Shown piece after piece: positions 15,440-23,632 of a stretch of 64,000 nt of DNA (the stretch's first letter is position 1; each line of letters starts with the position of its first letter). The stretch spans positions 62,001 through 126,000 of the forward strand of contig JAQTTY010000005.1 in NCBI GenBank assembly GCA_028710525.1, read 5' to 3'. A program made the translations under genes and the position numbers. The notes below the pieces were generated by a model. It worked only from the letters and a program-made list of their open reading frames with translations. It did no database searches and had not been told where the DNA came from. Origin of the DNA: Gallionella sp. (GTDB taxonomy: Bacteria; Pseudomonadota; Gammaproteobacteria; Burkholderiales; Gallionellaceae).

Positions 15440-17635
15440 TTAAATCACTTCGAGTTTAGCGTATTCCAGCGACAGCCACTTGCTACCAGCACGCTTAAAG
15501 TTCACCTGCACGCGCCCCTCGTTGCCGCTGCCTTCGGTGTCAGTGACCATGCCCTCGCCGAACTTCTGATGGAACACCTGCTGCCCCACATGCCAGAGCG
15601 CACCTGAGTCACGCGATGCGCTGCTGGGCATGACGAACGGCGCAGGAGAGGCTTTGCCATAAGTCGCGCCGCCATACGCTGGGCCGGAATATGCGGGGCT
15701 AGAGAATGAAGGGGCACGCTGCACGAAGCGCGGCGACAACCACAACAACAGCGGCTCCGGCAGCTCGCGCATAAAGCTGGAAACCATGCTGTAGTTGGTC
15801 TTGCCATGCAGCATGCGGCTCTGCGCGAAAGTCATATACAGCCTGCGCCGCGCACGCGTGATCGCCACATACATCAAGCGCCGCTCCTCATCCACTTCGC
15901 CGTTATCGACACTGTTTTGGTGAGGGAACAAACCCTCCTCCAAGCCAGTGATAAACACCGTATGGAACTCCAGACCCTTGGCGGAATGCACCGTCATCAG
16001 ATGCAGCGCGTCATCCGAATCGCCTGCCTGATGCTCGCCCGACTCCAAGGTGGCGTGGGTCAAAAATGCGGTGAGGCTGTCGTCTTCATTCTCATGCACG
16101 AACAAAGTCGCGGCATTGATCAGTTCGTTCAGATTCTCCAAGCGCTCTTCCGCCTCGCGCTTTTTCGCAGGCGTCGCCAGTTCACTTTCATAGTTAGCGC
16201 GCAGGCCGCTGTGATGCAGCACATGTTCCATGATCTCGGGCAGCGGCAGTTCGCGCGTGCCAGCACGCAAGGTCTCCATCAGCGCAACGAAGGCAGACAC
16301 CTTGCCACCCGCACGTGCTGCCGCATCCCACAAAGTGGTGTTGTTGATACGCGCCGATTCCTGCAACTGTTCGATGCCGCGCGCGCCGATGCCGCGTGTG
16401 GGGAAATTGATGATGCGCAGCAACGCGTTATCGTCGTCAGTGTTCTCCATCAGACGCAGATAGGCCAGCGCATGCTTGATCTCTTGGCGCTCGAAGAAAC
16501 GCAGCCCACCGTACACGCGATACGAAAGCCCCGCCGACACCAGCGCATGTTCCAACACCCGCGACTGCGCATTGGAACGGTACAACAACGCCATCTCGGT
16601 GAGGTTCACGCCCTCGCGTTTGAGTTGCTGTATCTCCTCTACGATGAACTTGGCCTCTTCCACATCAGTGGGTGCTTCGTACACGCGCAACTGCTCGCCG
16701 CCATTCTCGGCTGTCCACAGATTTTTGCCCAAACGGTTACGGTTGTTGGCGATCAGCGCGTTAGCCGCGTCTAGGATGTTGCCGTGCGAGCGGTAGTTCT
16801 GCTCCAGCTTGATGACGTTCTCGACATGAAAATCGCGCAACAACTCCTGCATATTGCCCACGTTCGCGCCACGGAAGGCATAGATGGATTGATCATCGTC
16901 GCCCACCGCGAACAAGGCATTGTTCTCACCCGCCAACAACTTCAACCAGCGATATTGCAGCGGGTTAGTGTCCTGAAACTCGTCCACCAAGATGTGCTTG
17001 AAGCGTTCCTGATAATGCTCGCGCAGCTGCTGATTGCGCGACAACAGATCATAGCAACGCAACAACAACTCGGAGAAATCCACCACGCCCTCGCGCTGGC
17101 ATTGCGCGTCGTATTCGGCGAATACCTCGATCTTGCGGCGCGTGTAAGGGTCGTACGCCTCCACCTCGTGTGCACGCAAGCCCTGCTCTTTGCTGCCGCT
17201 GATGAAGTTCTGTAACTCGCGCGGAATGAATTTTTCTGGGTCCACGTTCAACTGCTTCATCACGCGTTTGATCGCGGAAAGTTGATCGCCCGAATCCAAG
17301 ATCTGAAAGGTCTGCGGCAAGTTCGCTTCGCGGTGATGCGCGCGCAACATGCGGTTACACAGCCCGTGGAAAGTGCCTATCCACATCCCGCGCGTATTGA
17401 TCGGCAACATCGCCGACAGCCGCGTCACCATTTCCTTTGCTGCCTTATTGGTAAAGGTCACCGCCAACAAACCATGCGGACTGACCGCCCCGCTGCTAAT
17501 GAGATGCGCGATGCGCGTGGTCAACACCCGCGTCTTACCGCTACCCGCCCCAGCAAGAATAAGTGCGGAACGATGCGGCAAGGTGACGGCTTGAGATTGT
17601 TCGGGATTGAGACCGGCAAGTAGGGAAGGATTCAT
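15440..17635 (-). CDS. uvrD: DNA helicase II (UvrD/PcrA family)
   Basis: ATP-dependent 3'-5' helicase of superfamily 1A acting in nucleotide excision and mismatch repair. The 731-residue protein has the Q motif LNPEQSQAV, Walker A LAGAGSGKT, LLAVTFTNKAAKEM, Walker B ILVDEFQDTNPLQ, GDDDQSIYAFRGA, and helicase motifs V/VI LMTVHSAKGLEF and LMYVAITRARRRLYM. The C-terminus (about 685-731) is the Tudor-like module typical of UvrD/PcrA (GQQVFHQKFGEGMV). The start is the ATG at 17633-17635; length and domain order are normal. It follows the MEKHLA gene by about 50 bases on the same strand. Confidence 0.95.
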   Translation of the reverse strand: MNPSLLAGLNPEQSQAVTLPHRSALILAGAGSGKTRVLTTRIAHLISSGAVSPHGLLAVTFTNKAAKEMVTRLSAMLPINTRGMWIGTFHGLCNRMLRAHHREANLPQTFQILDSGDQLSAIKRVMKQLNVDPEKFIPRELQNFISGSKEQGLRAHEVEAYDPYTRRKIEVFAEYDAQCQREGVVDFSELLLRCYDLLSRNQQLREHYQERFKHILVDEFQDTNPLQYRWLKLLAGENNALFAVGDDDQSIYAFRGANVGNMQELLRDFHVENVIKLEQNYRSHGNILDAANALIANNRNRLGKNLWTAENGGEQLRVYEAPTDVEEAKFIVEEIQQLKREGVNLTEMALLYRSNAQSRVLEHALVSAGLSYRVYGGLRFFERQEIKHALAYLRLMENTDDDNALLRIINFPTRGIGARGIEQLQESARINNTTLWDAAARAGGKVSAFVALMETLRAGTRELPLPEIMEHVLHHSGLRANYESELATPAKKREAEERLENLNELINAATLFVHENEDDSLTAFLTHATLESGEHQAGDSDDALHLMTVHSAKGLEFHTVFITGLEEGLFPHQNSVDNGEVDEERRLMYVAITRARRRLYMTFAQSRMLHGKTNYSMVSSFMRELPEPLLLWLSPRFVQRAPSFSSPAYSGPAYGGATYGKASPAPFVMPSSASRDSGALWHVGQQVFHQKFGEGMVTDTEGSGNEGRVQVNFKRAGSKWLSLEYAKLEVI

Positions 17636-17686
17636 AGGGCGAATTATCCCACAGTCACCGGCACGGGCTGCAGCAAACTGCCCATA

Positions 17687-18145
17687 TCACAGCGCTTCGG
17701 TGCGACCTATCAGCGCGGCTTGGCCCATGAACACACCCTCAGGTGAAACCACGTTCCAGATGGTGGTGTCGCGTATCCAGAAGCGTCGGCCTGAACTGGC
17801 GATGCGGATGCCTGCGTAGCCTTGTGTGTAGCCTTGTTGCGCGACTTCTTCCAGCGCCTTGCCGCGTTTTTCTTGATTCGCGGTCTCGGCGGATAAGCGC
17901 GAGGGCAGCTGGGTGAAGCTGTCCCAGTCCATTTCGAACAGTTGCAGCGCAGCCGTGTTAGCGTAGTTGAAGATGGGGTCGGCGGTGGTGTCGTGCGAGA
18001 CCACGGCAAGCGGCGAGTCACGCAATGCGGCGACGGCGGCAAGGTCATCAAGTTGCGCATCGACTAGATGCAGTCCTGTCCAATGGTGGTAGCTGTAGCG
18101 CAACAGCGCGACCTGATCGCGCAGGAAGTTGTGGGTCGTATTCAT
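17687..18145 (-). CDS. MEKHLA domain protein
   Basis: A 152-residue single-domain protein of the PAS-like MEKHLA family, with IFNYANTAALQLFEMDWDSFTQLPSRLSAE, GYAGIRIASSGRRFWIRDTTIWNV and G..MGQAALI. In plants the domain ends HD-ZIP III regulators. Stand-alone bacterial forms have no established function but probably bind a small ligand. No membrane segment or effector domain is present. It lies upstream of uvrD and downstream of the cyclic-nucleotide-binding-fold gene, all on the - strand. Confidence 0.85.
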   Translation of the reverse strand: MNTTHNFLRDQVALLRYSYHHWTGLHLVDAQLDDLAAVAALRDSPLAVVSHDTTADPIFNYANTAALQLFEMDWDSFTQLPSRLSAETANQEKRGKALEEVAQQGYTQGYAGIRIASSGRRFWIRDTTIWNVVSPEGVFMGQAALIGRTEAL

Positions 18146-18219
18146 GGCGTTAAACAGGAGTTAGAGGCGGCGTATTTTACACGCCGCCTTCGTCATTCCT
18201 GCGCGCGCATGACAGTTGG

Positions 18220-18714
18220 CTAGTAGCGCCCGTTCATGTGATACATGTAGTTGCTCAACTCTTCCTTCTCGGTGTTGCTGCGGCGCGCCACGCTGTGCAT
18301 ATGGCGCACGAGGTTGCGCATCACCAGATAGGCGAGCATGGGGCTGGGCAACAACAGTGCTTCCAGTTCGGCGCGCTTGATCAACAACACGGTGCTGTCA
18401 CGCTTGACGTGCAGGGTTGCCGCGATCGTGACGTTGCCACCGACAAAACTGAGGATGCGCGCCATGTCGCCCTGATGTGCCAGATTGAGTGCGACATGTT
18501 CCTTATCTACCGTGCCGTTGATGGCGATCTCGCCCTCGACCAGTATCATCAAGGCGTCCTGCAATATGTTGCCGTCCATGCGCAGCTCGCCGTTGTGTAG
18601 AACATAGCGGCGCACATGCGCCAGCTCGGCAAGCACTTCTAGCTGCGTGGTGCTGAGGTCTTCGGCCAACTTGCTATGGCTCAGGGTGGTGACGATCATT
18701 TCATCGTTACTCAT
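18220..18714 (-). CDS. Cyclic nucleotide-binding-fold (CRP/FNR-type sensor) protein
   Basis: A 164-residue protein resembling the cNMP-binding beta-roll alone: LVEGEIAING, EHVALNLAHQGDMARILSFVGG and the helical tail LAYLVMRNLVRHMHSV. No helix-turn-helix DNA-binding domain follows, so it is probably not a transcription factor by itself. The phosphate-binding RxSA-type cassette of true cAMP binders is not obvious, so ligand binding is uncertain. The chosen ATG (18712-18714) has AAGGAG upstream; a 14-residue upstream extension exists but lacks that support. Confidence 0.75.
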   Translation of the reverse strand: MSNDEMIVTTLSHSKLAEDLSTTQLEVLAELAHVRRYVLHNGELRMDGNILQDALMILVEGEIAINGTVDKEHVALNLAHQGDMARILSFVGGNVTIAATLHVKRDSTVLLIKRAELEALLLPSPMLAYLVMRNLVRHMHSVARRSNTEKEELSNYMYHMNGRY

Positions 18715-18963
18715 GATGTGTCTCCTTACTAAAGGCTCGCCGGATGGGGCGAGCATGCTGCTACACGCAAGCTCTGTGCCAGCTATTAAAAAAACGCCAC
18801 ATTAGCCATGCCACGCATGGCGCCTATGGGGTATCTATTTAATTGTTACTAATAGAAAAATCACGCGTTTTTGCACTGTAATATGGCGGCGGCACTGCCT
18901 CAGTGCTTAAGCCTGAGGCGGCACGATGCTACAATCCGCTCCTTTCAAATTTGGAGCAGGGCG
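18715..18963. other. Divergent intergenic region
   Basis: A 249-base gap between the cNMP-fold gene (-) and the PfkB kinase gene (+). It contains an A-run near 18787-18793 and an AT-rich patch near 18836-18860 that could hold promoters. No RNA gene or clear -35/-10 pair was recognised. Confidence 0.4.
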
Positions 18964-19902
18964 ATGCACACACTGATTTGCGGTTCGATGGCTTACGACA
19001 CCATCATGGTGTTTCAGGATCAATTCAAGAAGCACATCCTGCCCGAGAAGATTCACATGCTGAACGTGGCATTTTTGGTTCCCGAGATGCGCCGCGAATT
19101 CGGCGGCTGCGCCGGTAACATCGCCTACAACCTGCATCTGCTGGGCGGCGACCCGATGATCATGGCGACCGTGGGTGACGACTTCTCCACCTATGCGCTG
19201 CATCTGAAAAATCTGGGTATCTCGCAAGCCTATATCCGCCATGTGTCCGGCAGCTATACCGGCCAAGCTTTCATCACCACCGACCTAGACGACAACCAGA
19301 TCACTGCCTTCCACCCCGGTGCGATGGGCTATTCCGAACAGAATAAAGTGGCCGATGCCACCAAGGTCAGTCTGGGCATCGTCTCACCCGATGGCCGCAC
19401 CGGCATGTTGGAACACGCGCAACAGTTCGTTGATGCGAACATCCCTTGGGTGTTCGACCCAGGTCAGGGCATGCCTATGTTCAGCGGCGAAGAGTTGCTG
19501 CACTTCGTCAAGCTTGCGACCTATGTGACGGTCAACGATTACGAAGCGCAACTGCTGCAAGACAAGACTGGCAAGTCCCTCGCCGAATTGGCACAAGGTA
19601 AGCGCGCGCTGATCGTGACACGCGGCGGCGAAGGCTCAACAATCTATGCGGATGGCAAAGAGATCCTGATCCCCTGCGCGAAAGCAACCGCTCTGCTCGA
19701 CCCAACCGGCTGCGGCGACGCTTATCGCGCAGGTCTGCTATTCGGCATCCAAAAGGGTTGGGACTGGGAGACGACTGGCCGTCTTGCTTCACTGATGGGC
19801 ACCATCAAAATCGCCAGCCGTGGCGGACAGAACCACAAGCCGACACGCGACGACATCATGGCGCAGTTCCAGCAACACTTCGGTTACGCCATCAGCCTAT
19901 AA
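18964..19902 (+). CDS. PfkB family carbohydrate/nucleoside kinase
   Basis: A 312-residue ribokinase-fold kinase. The N-terminal FGGCAGNIAYNLHLLGGDPMIMATVGDD binds the sugar or nucleoside in this family. The anion-hole and catalytic-base motif is DPTGCGDAYRAGLLFGI near residue 250. Composition and length are closest to adenosine kinase-like PfkB proteins, but the substrate cannot be fixed from sequence. The ATG at 18964 has GGAG upstream, giving a family-typical N-terminus; a longer frame from 18871 is rejected. It is followed after three bases by a lipoprotein gene. Confidence 0.9.
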   Translation: MHTLICGSMAYDTIMVFQDQFKKHILPEKIHMLNVAFLVPEMRREFGGCAGNIAYNLHLLGGDPMIMATVGDDFSTYALHLKNLGISQAYIRHVSGSYTGQAFITTDLDDNQITAFHPGAMGYSEQNKVADATKVSLGIVSPDGRTGMLEHAQQFVDANIPWVFDPGQGMPMFSGEELLHFVKLATYVTVNDYEAQLLQDKTGKSLAELAQGKRALIVTRGGEGSTIYADGKEILIPCAKATALLDPTGCGDAYRAGLLFGIQKGWDWETTGRLASLMGTIKIASRGGQNHKPTRDDIMAQFQQHFGYAISL

Positions 19903-19905
19903 ACC

Positions 19906-20325
19906 ATGCGCCGCGCACTCCTGCTCTCCGCTTTGCTCTTGGGCGCTTGCGCCAGCAATCCCAAGACCTCCTCGCCCGAGCTTATTAAGCCGGGCGTGAT
20001 CGAGAGTGTCACCCCCATAGAGTTAGACGACAGCAGTAGTGGCGGTGGCACGGCGGGCAGTGTGGCGGGTCAAGTGGGTGGCATCTACAGCGGCTCGGTG
20101 CTAGGCGTGATACTGGGTTCGGTAGTGGGCGGCACGGTAGGGAGTCAGGCCAGTATCGCGACCAAACCGGGCGTGGAGTTGTGGGTGAAGCTGGACGAAG
20201 ACGGCAGCAGCGTCTACGTGATGCAGGCCCTAGGCAAAGACAGCTTCAAGGTTGGCGACCCCGTGCGGCTTCATATCAAAAACGGCGAGCGCAAGGTCGA
20301 GATGCTCAGCGAAGCCCAGAAGTAA
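19906..20325 (+). CDS. Glycine-zipper outer-membrane lipoprotein (SlyB/Pcp-like)
   Basis: A 139-residue lipoprotein with signal MRRALLLSALLLGAC (Cys15). A glycine-zipper segment (about 48-85: GGGTAGSVAGQVGG, GVILGSVVGGTVG) is followed by a beta-rich tail VELWVKLDEDGSSVYVMQALG. This is the architecture of the SlyB/Pcp/17 kDa antigen lipoproteins that stabilise the outer membrane. It sits three bases after the PfkB gene. Its TAA is immediately adjacent to the stop of the converging waaA. Confidence 0.85.
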   Translation: MRRALLLSALLLGACASNPKTSSPELIKPGVIESVTPIELDDSSSGGGTAGSVAGQVGGIYSGSVLGVILGSVVGGTVGSQASIATKPGVELWVKLDEDGSSVYVMQALGKDSFKVGDPVRLHIKNGERKVEMLSEAQK

Positions 20326-21600
20326 CTACACAGACAAATGTCGCCCAATCAGGTCTATCGCCTTGTCGGTCGCACCTTGATGAGTCGCCACAAAATCTAG
20401 TCCGTGTGCCTTCATCGCGGCGAGAGCCGCTTCATCCTGTAGCAATTCCTGCGCAACCTTGACCAACTCGTCCGCGTCCTGCACACGACGGGCTGCGCCT
20501 TGGGCTACGGCCAATCTTGTTGCATCAGCGAAGTTAAAGGTGTGCGGGCCGATCAACACCGGCGTGCCGACAGCCAACGCTTCTATCAGATTCTGACCGC
20601 CAAAAGGCAGCAGACTCCCGCCGATAAAAGTGGCCTCGGCGGCCGCGTAATAGGCGAACATCTCGCCCATGCTGTCGCCCAACACCACTTGAACTTCCTT
20701 ATCGACAGGCTCGCTCGCACTGCGCCGCGCCATGCGCAGATGGCGTTGCTCTATCAACGCGGCGACTTCGTTGAAGCGTTGCGGATGACGCGGGACCAAC
20801 ACCAGCAAGGCATCCGGCGCGGCGGCGCGCCAAGCGTCGAGTAGCAGCACTTCTTCACCCTCGCGCGTACTAGCGGCAAGGAATACTTTTCGTGTTGCGC
20901 CGAACCGTTCACGCAACACCTTGCCTAACTCCAGCATCACGCGCGGTGGCGCGATATCAAATTTTAAATTACCCATCACAACGAGGTCGTGCGCACCCAA
21001 CGCTCGCAGACGCTGCGCATCATCCTCGGTCTGCGCGGCGATACCGCTCAACGCTTGCAAAGCCGGACGGGTGAGTGCGGCGAAGCGCGCATATCCGCGT
21101 GCCGATTTCTCTGACATGCGTGCATTCAACAACAGCAGTGGCACGTGTTCACACTGGCAAGCGTGAATCAGATTGAACCAGATCTCGGTCTCCATCAGCA
21201 TGCCCAACTCCGGCTGGAAGTGGCGCAGGAAACGTTTCACCGCAAATGGATAGTCGTAGGGCAGATAGACGCGTATCACCTGGTTGCCGTAGAGCTGTTC
21301 GCTGGTGGCGCGTCCGGTCGGCGTGGTGTGGGTCAGCACGATTTGATGTTGCGGATATTGCTTGAGCAACTTCTCCACCAGACTCACCGTGGCGCGCGTC
21401 TCGCCCACCGACACGGCATGCAACCAGATCACTGGCTGCTCGCAGCGCGGCTTATAGAAGCCAAAACGTTCCGCCACATGTTGCAGATATTCCGGCTGCA
21501 GTCGCGCGCGCCATAGCAGCTTGATGAAGATGAAAGGGAACAGCAGGCACAACACCAAGGTGTATAGGAGTCGCGCCGCCTTGTTGTTGGTTAAGGTCAT
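20326..21600 (-). CDS. waaA: 3-deoxy-D-manno-octulosonic acid (Kdo) transferase
   Basis: Inner-membrane GT30 enzyme that transfers Kdo from CMP-Kdo to lipid IVA, starting the LPS core. The 424-residue protein has an N-terminal membrane anchor (about 8-28), the acceptor-domain motif PVIWLHAVSVGETRA with the catalytic glutamate, the ETEIWFNLIH segment, NARMSEKSARGY, and the CMP-Kdo-binding region GSLLPFGGQNLIEALAVGTPVLIGPHTFNF. The start is the ATG at 21598-21600. It lies downstream of apaH (21-base gap), same strand. Confidence 0.95.
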   Translation of the reverse strand: MTLTNNKAARLLYTLVLCLLFPFIFIKLLWRARLQPEYLQHVAERFGFYKPRCEQPVIWLHAVSVGETRATVSLVEKLLKQYPQHQIVLTHTTPTGRATSEQLYGNQVIRVYLPYDYPFAVKRFLRHFQPELGMLMETEIWFNLIHACQCEHVPLLLLNARMSEKSARGYARFAALTRPALQALSGIAAQTEDDAQRLRALGAHDLVVMGNLKFDIAPPRVMLELGKVLRERFGATRKVFLAASTREGEEVLLLDAWRAAAPDALLVLVPRHPQRFNEVAALIEQRHLRMARRSASEPVDKEVQVVLGDSMGEMFAYYAAAEATFIGGSLLPFGGQNLIEALAVGTPVLIGPHTFNFADATRLAVAQGAARRVQDADELVKVAQELLQDEAALAAMKAHGLDFVATHQGATDKAIDLIGRHLSV

Positions 21601-21621
21601 TGGGTTTCTAGTGCAAGGCTT

Positions 21622-22446
21622 TCAGTTATGTGGAGCTTTGATTGGGTTAGCGGATGGTACTTGAAAGACTCGTTTATCCTCCAGCCGTATCGCCGTGAGC
21701 GGCCCGCCCCACAGACAGCCGGTATCTAAAGCGATGATATCGTCGCGACACAACAGACCGAGTGCCGACCAGTGGCCAAAAATAACCGATGTATTGCGGC
21801 TAGCACGCTGCGGCACATCGAACCAAGGGATATATCCCGCCGGTATCTTGTGCTGCTCACCCTTGAACTTGAACTCCATCGCGCCCTCTAGCGTACAGAC
21901 ACGCATGCGGGTGAGCGCGTTGGTGATGACGCGCAAGCGCTTGTAACCGTCCAACTCGTCATCCCACGTGTCGGGCTGATTGCCATACATATGCGCGAAG
22001 AATTTGTCGTAGTGCTTGCCGCGCAACTCGGCCTCTACTTCAGCGGCAAGCTCACACGACTGTGCCACCGTCCACGAGGGCAACAACCCCGCATGCACCA
22101 GCACGTGGCCTTGATCCGCATGCAACATGCGCTGATTGCGCAACCAGTCCAGCAACTCGTCTTTATCCTCAGCGGCCAAGATCTCATCCAGCGTATCGCT
22201 GGGATGGGGCTTGGAGTGGCCTTGCGCGATAGCCAGCAGATGCAGGTCGTGATTGCCCAGCACCGTGATGGCGCTATCGCCCAGCGATTTGACCAGACGC
22301 AGCACCTGCAAAGACTCCGCGCCGCGATTGACTAGGTCGCCGACAAACCATAGCTGATCGCGCCGCGCGTCGAAGTCCAGCTTGTCGATCAGCGCGACCA
22401 GTTCGGTATAGCAGCCCTGCACATCGCCTATCGCGTAGATAGCCAT
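21622..22446 (-). CDS. apaH: Bis(5'-nucleosyl)-tetraphosphatase, symmetrical
   Basis: Metallophosphoesterase that splits Ap4A into two ADP and can decap NpnN-RNA in E. coli. The 274-residue protein begins MAIYAIGDVQGCYTEL and contains GDLVNRGAESLQVLR, TVLGNHDLHLL, HAGLLP and a final FGHWSALGL / ALDTGCLWGGPLTAIRLED. A GTG lies one codon upstream (22449), but the Shine-Dalgarno AGGGA is better spaced for the ATG at 22446. It is divergent from the wecE-like gene, with 55 bases between starts. Confidence 0.95.
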   Translation of the reverse strand: MAIYAIGDVQGCYTELVALIDKLDFDARRDQLWFVGDLVNRGAESLQVLRLVKSLGDSAITVLGNHDLHLLAIAQGHSKPHPSDTLDEILAAEDKDELLDWLRNQRMLHADQGHVLVHAGLLPSWTVAQSCELAAEVEAELRGKHYDKFFAHMYGNQPDTWDDELDGYKRLRVITNALTRMRVCTLEGAMEFKFKGEQHKIPAGYIPWFDVPQRASRNTSVIFGHWSALGLLCRDDIIALDTGCLWGGPLTAIRLEDKRVFQVPSANPIKAPHN

Positions 22447-22501
22447 CACGTTTCCCTAGTGTTATCTGTAAAATAGCGTATCAGATTTTAATGGAATCCA
22501 G

Positions 22502-23632
22502 ATGAAACCTATCCCCTTCAACAAACCTTTCATCATCGGCCGCGAGCTCTCTCTGATCGCCGATGCCGTCGCGCTGGGGCATCTGTCAGGTGATGGGGCT
22601 TATACCAAGAAGTGCAATCGCTGGTTCGAAGAGAAACTGGGTTGCGGCAAAGCCCTGCTCACGCACTCTTGTACCGCCGCATTGGAAATGGCCGCGATCC
22701 TGTGCGACCTGCAACCCGGCGACGAAGTCATCCTGCCTTCCTACACCTTTGTCTCCACCGCCAATGCCTTCGTGCTGCGCGGCGCTGTGCCGGTGTTCGT
22801 GGACATCCGCCCCGACACGCTGAACATAGATGAGAATCTCATCGAGGCCGCCATCACGCCCAAGACCCGCGCCATCGTGCCGGTGCATTACGCGGGCGTG
22901 CCCTGCGAGATGGATCGCATCATGTCCATTGCAAAGAAACACAATCTACTGGTGGTGGAAGATGCCGCGCAAGCCATGCTTTCCACCTATAACGGAAAAT
23001 TCCTCGGCACCATAGGTCACTTCGGTTGCCTGAGTTTCCACGAGACCAAGAACATCATCAGCGGCGAGGGTGGAGCACTGCTCATCAACGATGCACGTTT
23101 CGTCGAGCGTGCCGAGATCATCCGCGAGAAGGGCACCAACCGTAGCCAGTTCTTCCGTGGCGCGGTAGACAAATACACTTGGGTGGACATCGGCTCGTCT
23201 TATCTGCCCAGCGAGTTGGTGAGCGCCTTCCTATACGCGCAACTGGAGCGCGCCGACGAGATCATCGGCCACCGTCGCGCCATCTGTAGTGCTTATGCAA
23301 AACGTTTAGTCGCACTTGAGCAAGCGGGCCATATGCGCTTGCCGCACTTCGATGAACACAGCAACGGCCACATGTATTACTTGCTGCTGGACAGCCTAGA
23401 CACACGTACTGCCATGATCGCCCATCTCAAGACCCAGGGCGTGAATCCGGTGTTCCACTACGTGCCTTTGCATTCCGCACCGGCGGGCAAAAAATACGGT
23501 CGCGTGTGCGGCAGCATGGAGCAGACCGACACGCTGAGTGAACGTCTAGTGCGACTGCCTTTGTATTACGAGATGAACCAAGCTGACATCGCGCGCGTCT
23601 GCGCCGCCATAGAAAGTTTCTACGCGCGCTGA
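22502..23632 (+). CDS. wecE: dTDP-4-amino-4,6-dideoxygalactose transaminase (WecE/RffA-like)
   Basis: PLP aminotransferase of the DegT/DnrJ/EryC1 group. In E. coli WecE converts dTDP-4-keto-6-deoxyglucose to dTDP-Fuc4N for common-antigen synthesis. The 376-residue protein follows WecE closely by recall: PFNKPFIIGRELSLI, LTHSCTAALEMAAILCDLQPGDEVI, PSYTFVSTANAFVLRGA, the PLP lysine in SFHETKN (Lys183) and REKGTNRSQFFRG-VDKYTW-DIGSSYLPS. Its dTDP-keto sugar must come from RmlA/RmlB outside the window. The stop overlaps the MBOAT start by one base (TGATG). The WecD-like acetyltransferase that would act next lies in the facing operon at 29.6-30.3 kb. Confidence 0.88.
   Translation: MKPIPFNKPFIIGRELSLIADAVALGHLSGDGAYTKKCNRWFEEKLGCGKALLTHSCTAALEMAAILCDLQPGDEVILPSYTFVSTANAFVLRGAVPVFVDIRPDTLNIDENLIEAAITPKTRAIVPVHYAGVPCEMDRIMSIAKKHNLLVVEDAAQAMLSTYNGKFLGTIGHFGCLSFHETKNIISGEGGALLINDARFVERAEIIREKGTNRSQFFRGAVDKYTWVDIGSSYLPSELVSAFLYAQLERADEIIGHRRAICSAYAKRLVALEQAGHMRLPHFDEHSNGHMYYLLLDSLDTRTAMIAHLKTQGVNPVFHYVPLHSAPAGKKYGRVCGSMEQTDTLSERLVRLPLYYEMNQADIARVCAAIESFYAR

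Noticed and set aside
15806-16774. Long open frame on the + strand (322 codons) inside uvrD
   Set aside because: It is antisense to a complete uvrD with all helicase motifs; the translation is low in family features and explained by codon bias in a GC-rich gene.
18871-18963. Upstream extension of the PfkB kinase to 18871
   Set aside because: The added residues are not family-like and the ATG at 18964 has its own ribosome site.
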